Assembly: GCA_021731445.1 (NCBI GenBank) | Contig: JAKFXK010000029.1 | Span: forward strand, 1 to 64,000 | Direction of reading: 5' to 3' | Source of the DNA: Nevskiaceae bacterium | GTDB lineage: Bacteria; Pseudomonadota; Gammaproteobacteria; Nevskiales; Nevskiaceae | DNA: 64,000 bases | Part shown: positions 18,906 through 28,392 of the stretch, piece after piece | How positions within the stretch are numbered: the stretch's first letter is position 1 | Layout: every line of letters begins with the position of its first letter | Translations under genes and position numbers: made by a program | The notes under the pieces: model-generated | Databases searched by the model: none | The model's input: only the letters and a program-made list of their open reading frames with translations | Told to the model about the DNA's origin: nothing

Positions 18906-19177
18906 TTAGGGCCTGTACACAAATGGAACATCGCAGCGGCGGAAGGCTGTTTTTGGGCAGTGCGACGAACGAGGCGCAGTCAATGGTTGTTCCATTGGCA
19001 AGCCTTGTGAAGAAGCAATGCCCAAAAACAGTCCCGCCCCGGAGGGTTGCGGCCAAAAAGCCGCCGGACTTCGTTGCGGCTCTTGGCTGTGGAACAACCA
19101 CAGCCAGCGGCCCGCGCCTCGCCGGGCGGCTTTTTGACTCGCAACGCTGAGATGTTCCATTTGTGTACAGGCCCTAG
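18906..19177. repeat. Element E2: MITE-like, multiply self-complementary element (core 18910-19173, 264 bp) flanked by TTAG (left) and CTAG (right)
   Basis: Terminal arms GGCCTGTACACAAATGGAACATCGCAGCG (18910-18938) and 19145-19173 complementary at 28/29 positions; hairpins 18947-18959/19019-19031, 18981-18997, 19046-19065/19125-19145, 19085-19105; same architecture as E1. Confidence 0.85.
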
Positions 19178-20334
19178 CGTCCTGACAAGCCATCGACGAT
19201 CGAAAGTCGCATCGCCCTCAAGGCAGGTGGCAAGCCAACCAGAAAGCCCACACCAAACATGCTGGCAAAGGCGATCTGCCAGACCTGCACACTGGCGGTG
19301 ATGGGCGGGAACTGCGTCGGCGCATGGGCCAGGCCCTCCATCACTAATGCCGCCAGCCCCATCCCCAGCAGACCGCCGAGCACCGAGATCAGCATTGATT
19401 CGGCGATCACCAGCAGCAGCAGCATGTGGTTGCTGAAGCCGAGTGTTTTCAGTACCGCGAGTTCCGGGATGCGCTCGCGCACGGCCTGGCTCATGGTGTT
19501 GCCGGTAAGCATCAGGATGGTGAAAAACACCGCGCCAAGAATGGCGTTCAGGATCAGCGAGAGATTGCCGATCTGCCGCACGAAGTTGAGTTGGAACTCC
19601 TTCTCGGTCTGGGTCTTGGTCTCATCCGGCGAATTCTCGAACAGCACGTCGATGCTGCGGCTGATGGCCTCGGACTGGTTGGGGTCCTTTATCCGCACCA
19701 CGAAGATGCCAGCCGTGCCCTGGCCGTACTGGCGCGCCTCGTCGAAGTAGTCGTAGCGCAAGTACATATTGCCCATGCGCGGGCAGCTACCCTCGGTCAC
19801 ATCCTCGAAGATGCCAGCCAGCTCGAAGTTCCAGGCGCGGGTGCCATCCTTCAGCGGCCAGATCTGGCTCTTCAGCGGGATCGGGTCGCCGACTTTCCAG
19901 CCGAAGCGATCTGCCAGGCCACGCCCGGCGATGACGGCAGTGCGCGAGCTTTTCCAAGCCGTGGCCTGCCCGGCCGGCATCCGGCATTCGGTGAAGGTTT
20001 TCAGCCAGCGGTCGGGGTCCACCGCAAACTGCGGGAAGAAGTTTTTCTCGTCCTTGTAGATGCCGCCGAAAAACTGCGACCACGATATCTGCTCGATGCC
20101 GGGGATCGCCTCGATCTGTGACAGGTGCCGCATCGGCAGCGGCGAGGTGAACGACACCCGCGCCTGGGTGATGAGCAGGTTCGCCGACAGCCGCTGGCTG
20201 TCGCCGGAAAACAGCGAATTGGCCGCCTGCAACAGCCCCAGCAGCAGGAAGGCTGTGACCAGCGACAGCAGCGTGAGAATCGTGCGCGCCTTCTTGCGCC
20301 AGAGGGTGGCCCACAACAGCGGGAAATATTTCAT
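19174..20334 (-). CDS. FtsX/MacB-type ABC transporter permease
   Basis: MKYFPLLWATLWRKKARTILTLLSLVTAFLLLGLL; ERIPELAVLKTLGFSNHMLLLLVIAESMLISVLGGLLG. Confidence 0.85.
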   Translation of the reverse strand: MKYFPLLWATLWRKKARTILTLLSLVTAFLLLGLLQAANSLFSGDSQRLSANLLITQARVSFTSPLPMRHLSQIEAIPGIEQISWSQFFGGIYKDEKNFFPQFAVDPDRWLKTFTECRMPAGQATAWKSSRTAVIAGRGLADRFGWKVGDPIPLKSQIWPLKDGTRAWNFELAGIFEDVTEGSCPRMGNMYLRYDYFDEARQYGQGTAGIFVVRIKDPNQSEAISRSIDVLFENSPDETKTQTEKEFQLNFVRQIGNLSLILNAILGAVFFTILMLTGNTMSQAVRERIPELAVLKTLGFSNHMLLLLVIAESMLISVLGGLLGMGLAALVMEGLAHAPTQFPPITASVQVWQIAFASMFGVGFLVGLPPALRAMRLSIVDGLSGR

Positions 20335-20459
20335 CGCGCTCGCTCAGTGCGCTCTTGATTTGCAGATAGCACCCGCGCCATCCCTGGCGAGGCAGCACCC
20401 GAACAATGACCCACGGTGCGGCCATCCTTGGCCGCCCGCGCAGTGGCGAGAAGTGCCAT

Positions 20460-21149
20460 TCAAGGCACTTCTCCGATTGCCACTGCGCCTTTATCCATAT
20501 GCACCTGATGCGTTGCGTACTCCGCCGCCTTCGGATCGTGCGTGACCATGATGATGGTCTTGCCGTGCTCGCGGTTGAGCGTCTGCAAGAGGCCTAGGAT
20601 TTCATCCGCCGTCCTGCGGTCGAGATCGCCCGTCGGTTCGTCGCAGACCAAGAGTGTCGGGTCGGCGACCAGTGCGCGGGCGATGGCGACGCGCTGCGCC
20701 TGCCCACCAGACAGCTCGTTGGGTTTGTGGCTGGCACGATCAGCCAGGCCCACCACAGTCAGCGCGATCCTGGCGCGTTGTGCGCGCTCTGCCCCGGAGA
20801 GATTGGTCAGCAGCAGCGGCAGCTCGACGTTTTTCTGCGCGGTGAGCATCGGCATCAGGTTGTAGAACTGGAACACGAAGCCGACATGCCGTGCGCGCCA
20901 GGCGGCGAGGGCGGAGGAGCCGAGATTGTCGATGCGCTGGCCATCCACCAGAACCTGTCCCGCAGTAGGCTGGTCGAGGCCGCCGATGAGATTGAGCAGC
21001 GTGGTCTTGCCAGAGCCGGATGGCCCCATGAGGGCGAGGAAATCGCCCTTGGCGACTTCGAGATCGAGTGCGGTCAGCACCTCCACCTTCTGCTTGCCGC
21101 GCGTGTAGGTCTTGCTGACCTGTTTGATCTCCACGATCGCCTTGCTCAT
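20460..21149 (-). CDS. LolD/MacB-type ABC transporter ATP-binding protein
   Basis: Walker [12 protein letters not shown], signature [16 protein letters not shown], Walker [13 protein letters not shown]. Confidence 0.95.
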   Translation of the reverse strand: MSKAIVEIKQVSKTYTRGKQKVEVLTALDLEVAKGDFLALMGPSGSGKTTLLNLIGGLDQPTAGQVLVDGQRIDNLGSSALAAWRARHVGFVFQFYNLMPMLTAQKNVELPLLLTNLSGAERAQRARIALTVVGLADRASHKPNELSGGQAQRVAIARALVADPTLLVCDEPTGDLDRRTADEILGLLQTLNREHGKTIIMVTHDPKAAEYATHQVHMDKGAVAIGEVP

Positions 21150-22381
21150 CTGTTGCTCCCTTGCACATTCACCTTGCCTAAGTCGGCGAGCTTGCTGAAA
21201 TCGCCAACCGCCAGTGACTCGCCTCCGCTCAGGCCTTCGAGAATCGTCACTTCGCTGCCTTCGACGGCACCGGTCTTGACCGGCTGCCGTTTCACCGTGT
21301 CGCCGCTGACCACGAACACCACGTCACCATGGATCGCTTCGCTGGGGGCCAGCACGCGGCGTGCGACCACAGCTTGAGGGGCCGGTGTGTCATCTGCGAG
21401 AAAGCTGACGCGTGCACCCATGTCCGGCAGGATGCGTGCGTCGATGGGCTCGCCTGCCGCGCGGGCAAAGCCAACCCGCACCTTCACCGTCGCCTTGCTG
21501 CGGTCGGCGGTGGGGATGATGGCGATCAGCTCGCTCGGGATTTCCCAGTCGGGGTAGGCATTGAGCTTGGTGCGGGCCTTCTGCCCGGCACGCACCTTGT
21601 TGAGGAAGTTCTCGTTGACATCCACTTCCACTTCCAGCGAGTTCATGTCCACCAGGGTGCCCAGGCCGGTGCGGGTGCCGGCACCACCGGCGGAGAGCGG
21701 CGAGATCATCTCGCCGGGCTGCGCGTTCTTGATGGTGATCACGCCTGCAAACGGCGCGCGCACCACCGTGTCGTCGATGTTGCGGCGGGTCACGCCAAGC
21801 TGCTGCTGCGACACGCGCACGCCTTGCTCGGCGCTGGCAAGACGCGCCTTGAGCTGGCCGACGACGGTGTCGGCCAAGTCCGCAGCGGACTGCGGGATGA
21901 GCTTCTTGCCAACCAGGTCGCGGTTGCGCGCGGCATCACGCTCGGCATTGGCAAGCGAGACCCTGATCTCGGCCAGCTGTGCGCGTGCCTGCTCGATCTG
22001 GGCATTGCCGAGTGCGGCCTGCGCATCGAGATTGCTGGGGTCGAGCCGGGCCAGGATGTCGCCCTCGGCGACTTTCTGGCCCTCTTCAAAATTGATGGCG
22101 ATGACCTTGCCCGTCACCTTCGACGACACGGTTGCCTGGCGCCGAGCCACCACATAGCCGCTGGCATCGAGCACGGATCCAGACAGCGGCGCGCCGCCCT
22201 TCACCGTCGCCTGCACCAACCGCACCGGCACCCTGTCATCGGGCTTGAGAAAATAGGCGGCCGTGCCACCGGCAACCAGCAGCAGGCCGACGATCCAGGG
22301 CCATCTGTTGCTGCCGCGAGGGGTGAGATTGCCGCTACGGTCGATGGAGAGCTGGCGCAGCAGATCGGCTTGGGAGGACAT
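21146..22381 (-). CDS. HlyD/MacA-like periplasmic adaptor subunit
   Basis: SGYVVARRQATVSSKVTGKVIAINFEEGQKVAEGDILARLDPSNLDAQ; VVRAPFAGVITIKNAQPGEMISP; 4-bp overlap with the ATPase gene. Confidence 0.9.
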   Translation of the reverse strand: MSSQADLLRQLSIDRSGNLTPRGSNRWPWIVGLLLVAGGTAAYFLKPDDRVPVRLVQATVKGGAPLSGSVLDASGYVVARRQATVSSKVTGKVIAINFEEGQKVAEGDILARLDPSNLDAQAALGNAQIEQARAQLAEIRVSLANAERDAARNRDLVGKKLIPQSAADLADTVVGQLKARLASAEQGVRVSQQQLGVTRRNIDDTVVRAPFAGVITIKNAQPGEMISPLSAGGAGTRTGLGTLVDMNSLEVEVDVNENFLNKVRAGQKARTKLNAYPDWEIPSELIAIIPTADRSKATVKVRVGFARAAGEPIDARILPDMGARVSFLADDTPAPQAVVARRVLAPSEAIHGDVVFVVSGDTVKRQPVKTGAVEGSEVTILEGLSGGESLAVGDFSKLADLGKVNVQGSNR

Positions 22382-22390
22382 AAAACGCGT

Positions 22391-23680
22391 TCAAGGATTG
22401 GGTAATAACGACTTTGCCACACCTTCAGCCCGTGACTGTGCTGCGGCATCGGGTTCAGCAGCGGAGATGCTTGTCGTGCTGGCCTCCGTTCGCTTGCCAT
22501 CCCACACCGGCATTTCCTGCGTATGCAGCGCCCAGGAGCGGCGATGTTCACGGTCTTTGATGCGGATCTCGCTGACCCAGCCAGAATCCGCCCAAGCCTC
22601 GAAACGCGGCCTGAGCCGTCTCTGCAGGGGTTGATCAACAAACTTCATGAACAGCCCGGCAAAGACGAAAGTCACCGGAAATGCCATTAACCAGAGTAGC
22701 CAGGCTTGCCAGGCATCGGCCCTGGCAGATAGCTGTAGAACGCGCCAGCCGCCTGTAAACCAAACCGTGGCGACCAGGAAATGGATCAAATAGAGCGAGA
22801 ACGATAGATCCCCCAACTTCTGGCCGATGACTTTCAGATGGGGCGTGGTGCTGGCATGTGCAGCCAGCAGTACCACCAAAGCGTTGACGCCAACGATCCA
22901 GAGCGGGCTGTCCAGCCAGAGCTGCAGAAGCGTGAAACCGCTACACAATGACAGCGCAACGTTGAAGCCCGAGTGTTGTCGGCGCGACCGTTTCAGCGAA
23001 TCCACCCTTGCCATGGAAACGCCGACCAGGAACAAGGGCAAGGCACGCAAAATACCCAGCCAGATCGGCACGGCTGGCAGGGATTCGCCAGTGATGAGCG
23101 TGCCGAGAAAATCCAGGGGCTGGAGCAGGGCGAGTGAGCCGAACAGCCACCAAATGGGATAGCGCGGGTTGCAGGTCAGGTGAATCAGCAATGGAAAAGC
23201 CAGATAACAAAACACCAGTGCCGAAAGTGTCCAGGTGGGGTAGTTCCAGCTGAGTTCAGAGGGGATTCCCCAGGCATGAATCAGCAAGGCCTGTGGCAGC
23301 AACGCGCCGAAGTCGTAGCGCAAGGGGTCATTCACAGGCATCTTCAGCAGGCGCATGACGAGCACCATTGCCACAAAAGCCGAAAGCACGACCAGATGTC
23401 CTGGCCAAATGCGTACCAGACGGCGCGCCAGAAATCGCAATGAAGACAACTTGCCCTGTTGCAATTCTTGCGCATGCAGGCGGGTGAGGATGAAACCGGA
23501 AAGGATCAGGAAAAGATTGGTCGCCATGAAGCCGTTGTTGAGCACGGGCAGCCACTCGTACAGGCGAACCGGAGCGTAGGTGGCGAAATGAAACATGACG
23601 AGATAAAGAGCCGCCACAAACCGTAGCGCGTCAAGCAAGCCCTGTCGTTTTCTCATTGGTGCTGGAGCTCTTTGGCTCAC
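22391..23680 (-). CDS. Acyltransferase family protein (OafA/YrhL-like)
   Basis: LDALRFVAALYLVMFHFATYAPVR...FMATNLFLILSGFILTRLHA, multiple TM segments. Confidence 0.85.
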   Translation of the reverse strand: MSQRAPAPMRKRQGLLDALRFVAALYLVMFHFATYAPVRLYEWLPVLNNGFMATNLFLILSGFILTRLHAQELQQGKLSSLRFLARRLVRIWPGHLVVLSAFVAMVLVMRLLKMPVNDPLRYDFGALLPQALLIHAWGIPSELSWNYPTWTLSALVFCYLAFPLLIHLTCNPRYPIWWLFGSLALLQPLDFLGTLITGESLPAVPIWLGILRALPLFLVGVSMARVDSLKRSRRQHSGFNVALSLCSGFTLLQLWLDSPLWIVGVNALVVLLAAHASTTPHLKVIGQKLGDLSFSLYLIHFLVATVWFTGGWRVLQLSARADAWQAWLLWLMAFPVTFVFAGLFMKFVDQPLQRRLRPRFEAWADSGWVSEIRIKDREHRRSWALHTQEMPVWDGKRTEASTTSISAAEPDAAAQSRAEGVAKSLLPNP

Positions 23681-23727
23681 CCCGTTTTTCCTGCGCCCAG
23701 CTTAGGCACTTTTTCAATCAACCGCGG

Positions 23728-25809
23728 CTACAGGGTGAGTTCGACCCCCGCCAGCAGGCTGCGGCCCGGTGCTGGCTCGTAGTAGCGGCCATTGGCCTCG
23801 TTGACGATTACCGAGCCTGCATATTGCTCATCGAGGACATTGCCGATGCGCAGCGACAGGCGTACCGAGGGCAGGCGCCAGGAGGCTTCGACATCGAACA
23901 CGCCGTACGAGGGCGCGGCCTCGCTGTTCACGTCGTTGACCGGTACCGCATCGAGATAGCGGAACTCGGCGGCAAGCTGCCAAGCGGGCGCAGGCGCGTA
24001 TTGCAGACGGCTGAACCACTGGCCCTGCGCCACGCCCGGCAATCGGCTGCCACGCGCGATGAGGGTTTGCGCGCTGCTGCAGGGCTGTCCCGTACAGTTG
24101 CGGTAGGCCTCGCGCACGCGCGCATCCAGCAAGGTGTAGGCAAGTGCGAGGTCGAGCGTGGGTGTGAGGCTCGATTGCAGCGACAGCTCCGCTCCCTCGC
24201 GCCGGGTCCTGGCGGCATTGGCAAAAGTCGCGCGGCCGCCGCGATTGCTCGCCGTCACCAGCTCGTCACGGGTATCGGCGCGGAACAGGACGGCACTGAT
24301 CCCGGTGTCGCGCGGCAGACGCAGCTTCACACCCAGCTCACCGTTGCGCGCGCGCGCGGGTGCCAATGCAAAGTTGAGTCCGGCCGCGCCATCGGGCCGA
24401 TAGGCCAGTTCGGCAAAAGTCGGTGTCTCGAAGCCGCTGCCATAGGCCGCATGCCAGTGCACGGCGCTGCTTTGCTTGAACAGCAGGCCTGCGACCGGCG
24501 TGGTGGCTTCGTAGCGCACACGGCCGCTGTCGTCGCCATTGCCGCTGCGCAGATAACGATCCTGCGAGTCGAAGCGCAGTGCACTGTGGCGCAGGCCGGC
24601 CAATGTGCTGAATCGCGGGGTGAGTGCCCAGTCCAGCTGCAGGTACTGGTCAAAGGCCGAGACCGTGTTGATCTCCTCGCGCCGCAGCGCGCCGCGCACG
24701 CCGGTCTGGCTGCCGATGAAGTTCTCGAAGCCCTGCCGCTGTTGGCGCAGCCTGTCGATGGCGAGGCCCGCGACCCAGGTGAGCGGCCCGCTGCGATGGG
24801 TCCAGCGCAGATCCGCCCCCGCATAGCCACTGTCGAGATCAACCACGCCGCCGGAGGCCGTCGCACTCGCCTGCGCACTGACCGGGATCGCCAGGAACTG
24901 CTCGATGGCGCGCTGCCCGCCATAGCCCAGCAGCCGCATCGCACCCAGATTGCCAAAGTCCTTTTCGTAGATCGCACCGAGTTGCGTCTGCCGCGTGCTC
25001 TTGCGGGTGTCGAACTGCGTGGCGACAGCCGTCGTCTGGTGCGGATCAGCCTCGAACTGCTGCCGCGTGAGGCCGAGCGGATCTTCTGCATCGGGTGCCG
25101 AGAGATGGTTGACGAGCAGTGTCAGCCTGCCGCCCGCACCCGCAGGCACTGCGAGCTTGCCGTTGAAGGACTGGCGCTGTGCCGCGCTGTGGTCCCGATA
25201 GCCTTCGGTGCGGAAATCGGTATAGCCCAGGATTGCACCGTAACCGCTGGCGAGCAGCGAGAATCGCCGGTCGCCCTCGCTGCTGGCAAAGGCATCGAGG
25301 CCCAGTTGCGGCACAGCGGGTGCATCGGCGGTGAACAGCTGGATCACCCCGCCCGAAGAATTGCCATACAGCGTCGAGAACGGTCCGCGCAGCACCTCCA
25401 CCCGATCCGCGCTGGCAAGGTTGAAGTGCGAGATCTGGCCCTGCCCATCCGGCTGCGTCGCCGGGATGCCATCCAGCAGTAGGCGCAGGCCGCGAATGCC
25501 GAAGGCAGCACGGCTGCCAAATCCACGAATCGCGATCTGCGTGTCCTGCGCATAATTCTGCCGTTCGCGGGCCAATACACCCGGCACCGATTGCAGTGAC
25601 TCGGCGAGGCTGGCACCCAGCGCGGGTGCATCCAGCCCGACCCGGTCGATGGCGGCGGGCACATCAAAGGCGGATGCATCGACGCGGGTCGCCGTGACCG
25701 TGATGGGTTCGAGCGCCGTCGTCACGACATCCCCCGCCTGTGCAGTCGCGCAGAGGCCAAGCGTCAAGACGGCGACAGGGACGCGCCAGCGCACCTCGCC
25801 GGTCTTCAA
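23728..25809 (-). CDS. TonB-dependent outer-membrane receptor
   Basis: Signal peptide; plug domain [56 protein letters not shown]...[20 protein letters not shown]. Confidence 0.95.
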   Translation of the reverse strand: MKTGEVRWRVPVAVLTLGLCATAQAGDVVTTALEPITVTATRVDASAFDVPAAIDRVGLDAPALGASLAESLQSVPGVLARERQNYAQDTQIAIRGFGSRAAFGIRGLRLLLDGIPATQPDGQGQISHFNLASADRVEVLRGPFSTLYGNSSGGVIQLFTADAPAVPQLGLDAFASSEGDRRFSLLASGYGAILGYTDFRTEGYRDHSAAQRQSFNGKLAVPAGAGGRLTLLVNHLSAPDAEDPLGLTRQQFEADPHQTTAVATQFDTRKSTRQTQLGAIYEKDFGNLGAMRLLGYGGQRAIEQFLAIPVSAQASATASGGVVDLDSGYAGADLRWTHRSGPLTWVAGLAIDRLRQQRQGFENFIGSQTGVRGALRREEINTVSAFDQYLQLDWALTPRFSTLAGLRHSALRFDSQDRYLRSGNGDDSGRVRYEATTPVAGLLFKQSSAVHWHAAYGSGFETPTFAELAYRPDGAAGLNFALAPARARNGELGVKLRLPRDTGISAVLFRADTRDELVTASNRGGRATFANAARTRREGAELSLQSSLTPTLDLALAYTLLDARVREAYRNCTGQPCSSAQTLIARGSRLPGVAQGQWFSRLQYAPAPAWQLAAEFRYLDAVPVNDVNSEAAPSYGVFDVEASWRLPSVRLSLRIGNVLDEQYAGSVIVNEANGRYYEPAPGRSLLAGVELTL

Positions 25810-27125
25810 GGCAGAGCCGCAGTCTTTGCCGACACTCGCCAGATCACATTGCCCACGTCATCGGCCACCAGCAGCGCCCCGCGGGTGTCGATGGCAACCC
25901 CGACCGGCCTGCCCAGGGCCTCGCCCGCGTCGTTGACGAAACCGCTCAGCAGATCGATGGGCCTGCCCTGCGGCACGCCGTTGGCAAACGGCACGAAGAT
26001 CACCTTGTAGCCAGAACGCGGCTTGCGATTCCAGGAGCCGTGCTGGCCGATGAACATGCCGCTGTTGAAGGGCGCGGGCAGCGCGCTGCCAACAGCGTTG
26101 CTCAAGCCCAGCGAGGCGGTGTGCGAGCCGAGTGCGTAGTCGGGCTTGATCGCCTTCGCCACCAGCTCCGGTTTCTGCGGCTGCACGCGCACATCCACCA
26201 CCTGCCCGTAATAGCTGTATGGCCAGCCGTAGAAGCCGCCATCCTGCACGCTGGTCATGTAGTCGGGTACCAGGTCATTGCCCAGCTCGTCGCGCTCGTT
26301 GACGCTGGTCCAGAGCTTGCCGGTGGTCGGTTCCCAGGCCATGCCGACCGGGTTGCGCAGGCCGCTGGCGAAAACGCGATGCGCACCGGTGCCAGAGTCG
26401 ATCTCCCAGATCGCGGCGCGGCCTTGTTCCATCTCCAGCCCGTTCTCGCCGATATTGCTGTTGCTGCCGATGGAGACATACAGCTTGCTGCCGTCGGCGC
26501 TGGCGATCAGGCCCTTGGTCCAGTGGTGGTTAAGCGGGCCGCCAGGCAGGTCGGTGACTTTGACGGGCGCGGCACTGTTGCGCGTCTCGCCCGCGACATA
26601 GGGGAACTTCACCACCGCATCGGCGTTGGCGACATAGAGCGTGTCGCCTACCAAGGCCATGCCGAACGGCGAGAACAGGTTTTCGAGATATGCGGTCTTC
26701 AACTCCGCCACGCCGTCGCCATCAGCATCGCGCAACAGGCTGATGCGGTTGGCACTCGGCACCCCGGCACCGGCGCGCTTCATCACCTGTTTCTGTATCC
26801 ACACCTTCACGCCTTTCTCGGTCGGCTTGGGCGGTGCATTGGATTCGGCCACCAGCACATCGCCATTGGGCAGCACCGCGAGCCAGCGCGGGTGATCCAG
26901 TCCGCCCGCAAAGGCGACCACCTGGGTGCCTGCGGCGGTGGTGGGTTTGCCACCTTCAGGCCAGCCCCTGGCAGGGGCGATGTACACCACCGGCAGCAAG
27001 GATTTGCTCGGCGCGCCCAGCTCTGGATTGGGGCCGACACCAGGCAGCGCCTGCGTCGTCGTGGTGGTCGTGTTGCTGCTGCACGCGGTCAGTGCGGCCA
27101 GAGCGAAGAGAGGGATGAGGCGCAT
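25806..27125 (-). CDS. Secreted glucose/sorbosone dehydrogenase-like (PQQ-dependent sugar dehydrogenase family) protein
   Basis: [26 protein letters not shown]...[15 protein letters not shown]...[16 protein letters not shown]...[18 protein letters not shown]; overlaps the TonB receptor start by 4 bp. Confidence 0.85.
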   Translation of the reverse strand: MRLIPLFALAALTACSSNTTTTTTQALPGVGPNPELGAPSKSLLPVVYIAPARGWPEGGKPTTAAGTQVVAFAGGLDHPRWLAVLPNGDVLVAESNAPPKPTEKGVKVWIQKQVMKRAGAGVPSANRISLLRDADGDGVAELKTAYLENLFSPFGMALVGDTLYVANADAVVKFPYVAGETRNSAAPVKVTDLPGGPLNHHWTKGLIASADGSKLYVSIGSNSNIGENGLEMEQGRAAIWEIDSGTGAHRVFASGLRNPVGMAWEPTTGKLWTSVNERDELGNDLVPDYMTSVQDGGFYGWPYSYYGQVVDVRVQPQKPELVAKAIKPDYALGSHTASLGLSNAVGSALPAPFNSGMFIGQHGSWNRKPRSGYKVIFVPFANGVPQGRPIDLLSGFVNDAGEALGRPVGVAIDTRGALLVADDVGNVIWRVSAKTAALP

Positions 27126-27200
27126 GAAGTCTCCTTGAGCGTAGGCTTAAGATTGTTGCAGAGCTTCCAGCCCGCGGGGTGAGGCAGGCCTGGATCGAAA

Positions 27201-27221
27201 AAGCCCGCGCGAGGCGGGCTT
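27201..27221 (-). terminator. Rho-independent terminator downstream of the cysH-like gene
   Basis: AAGCCCGC-GCGAG-GCGGGCTT; followed by a T-run on the minus strand (TTTTTCGATCC). Confidence 0.75.
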
Positions 27222-27262
27222 CATCCTTCAATCGTAGGGCGGGGCTCGCCCCTACACGAATT

Positions 27263-27883
27263 TCAGTGCGCAGTGTGAAGGCCGCATTCCCTATTCGCTT
27301 CAACCTTGGTGGGGTCGAAATAGTCGAAATTGTTCGGCAGCCCATGCTTCTCGCAGTAGGCATGCAGCTCCTTGCTCGTCCAGTGCAGCAAGGGGGCGAC
27401 CTTGATCAGCCCATCGGCATTGACGCTCACCGGCTGCATCGCGGCCCGCACCGCAGTGTCTTCGGCGCGGATCGCCGTGAACCATACCTGTGGGGCCATC
27501 TCGCGCAGGGCACGCTCGAAGGGCTCCAGCTTCACTTCCTTGGTGAAGGCGGCATGGCGCGGGTCGTCGATGGTCGGGGTCGCACCATCAATGGCCTCGC
27601 GGTGCGCGCGGCTGCGCAGCGGGTGGTAGACCACCAGATTCAGCTTGAGCTGCTTGGCAATCGCATCGGCGCACACATAAGTCGCGGGCGTCGCGTAGCC
27701 GGAGTCCATCCAGACGATCGGCATGTCGGGCGCAGCACGCGTCGCCATGTGCAGGATCACCGCCTCGAAGGGGCGGAAGTTGGTGGTGCAGATCGCCTTC
27801 TTTCCGAGCGATACCGCCCAGTTCACCAGAGCCTGCGGATCGTTGCCCAGATCGGCGTTGATTTTGTCGAGGTCGAGTGACAT
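27263..27883 (-). CDS. cysH: Phosphoadenosine phosphosulfate (PAPS) reductase family protein
   Basis: VWMDSGYATPATYV; IRAEDTAVRA; C-terminal ECGLHTAH; no CC motifs, PAPS-type layout. Confidence 0.75.
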   Translation of the reverse strand: MSLDLDKINADLGNDPQALVNWAVSLGKKAICTTNFRPFEAVILHMATRAAPDMPIVWMDSGYATPATYVCADAIAKQLKLNLVVYHPLRSRAHREAIDGATPTIDDPRHAAFTKEVKLEPFERALREMAPQVWFTAIRAEDTAVRAAMQPVSVNADGLIKVAPLLHWTSKELHAYCEKHGLPNNFDYFDPTKVEANRECGLHTAH

Positions 27884-27993
27884 GGCGGACTCCAGGGGCG
27901 GCGGGATTTGACGGGCGCGAATTATAGGGAGCGCACCGGGTCCTGAACCGCATGGCGTGAAAGCATCTATGGATATGCCGAAAGCAATGAAAA

Positions 27994-28018
27994 AAGCCCG
28001 GCGCTTGGCCGGGCTTTC
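27994..28018 (-). terminator. Rho-independent terminator for the small secreted protein gene
   Basis: AAAGCCCGGC...GCCGGGCTTT, T-run on the minus strand. Confidence 0.75.
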
Positions 28019-28038
28019 ATGCAGCGGGGAACCGCTGC

Positions 28039-28284
28039 TCAGGGCAGGTCGGGCAGCGGCGGCAGGCCAACCGGCGTGACAGCTACCGGCGGAGTCTGAG
28101 TGGAATCGACAGTCACGATCACGCCAGTGCCGTTGGCGACGACAGCGACACTGCCGCCCGCAGTCGGCAGCGAGGGCGCACCCGGCAGTGGCGGCAGCGT
28201 GGGCAAGGGGACGGGCAGCGGCGGCAACTGCGCGAAGGCAGAGGAAGAGACGAGTGCGGCGAGCGCGATGGCGACTTTCTTCAT
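28039..28284 (-). CDS. Small secreted Pro/Leu-rich protein
   Basis: MKKVAIALAALVSSSAFAQ signal peptide then LPPLPVPLPTLPPLPGAPSLP; start at 28284 chosen. Confidence 0.65.
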   Translation of the reverse strand: MKKVAIALAALVSSSAFAQLPPLPVPLPTLPPLPGAPSLPTAGGSVAVVANGTGVIVTVDSTQTPPVAVTPVGLPPLPDLP

Positions 28285-28392
28285 GATGTGACCCTCCATG
28301 GGTCGTGGATAAAACTCCATTACCGCTTACGCTAGGCCAGTCACCAACCGTTCGCTACCGCAGAAAGCGCCGAAAGTCCGGATTCGCAAGAC

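Noticed and set aside
8974-19177. E1 and E2 as ends of a composite transposon carrying the FHA/kinase island
   Set aside because: Both copies are in direct orientation, too diverged to be obvious partners, contain no transposase, and E2 splits an apparent ABC operon.
18906-19301. Small ORFs within and beside E2 (18906-19193, 18923-19150, 19047-19301)
   Set aside because: Explained by the inverted-repeat structure; no recognisable protein.
27235-27257. GTAGGGCGGGGCTCGCCCCTAC imperfect palindrome as a mobile element
   Set aside because: A short REP-like intergenic palindrome is possible, but only one copy was seen in the window and pairing is imperfect.
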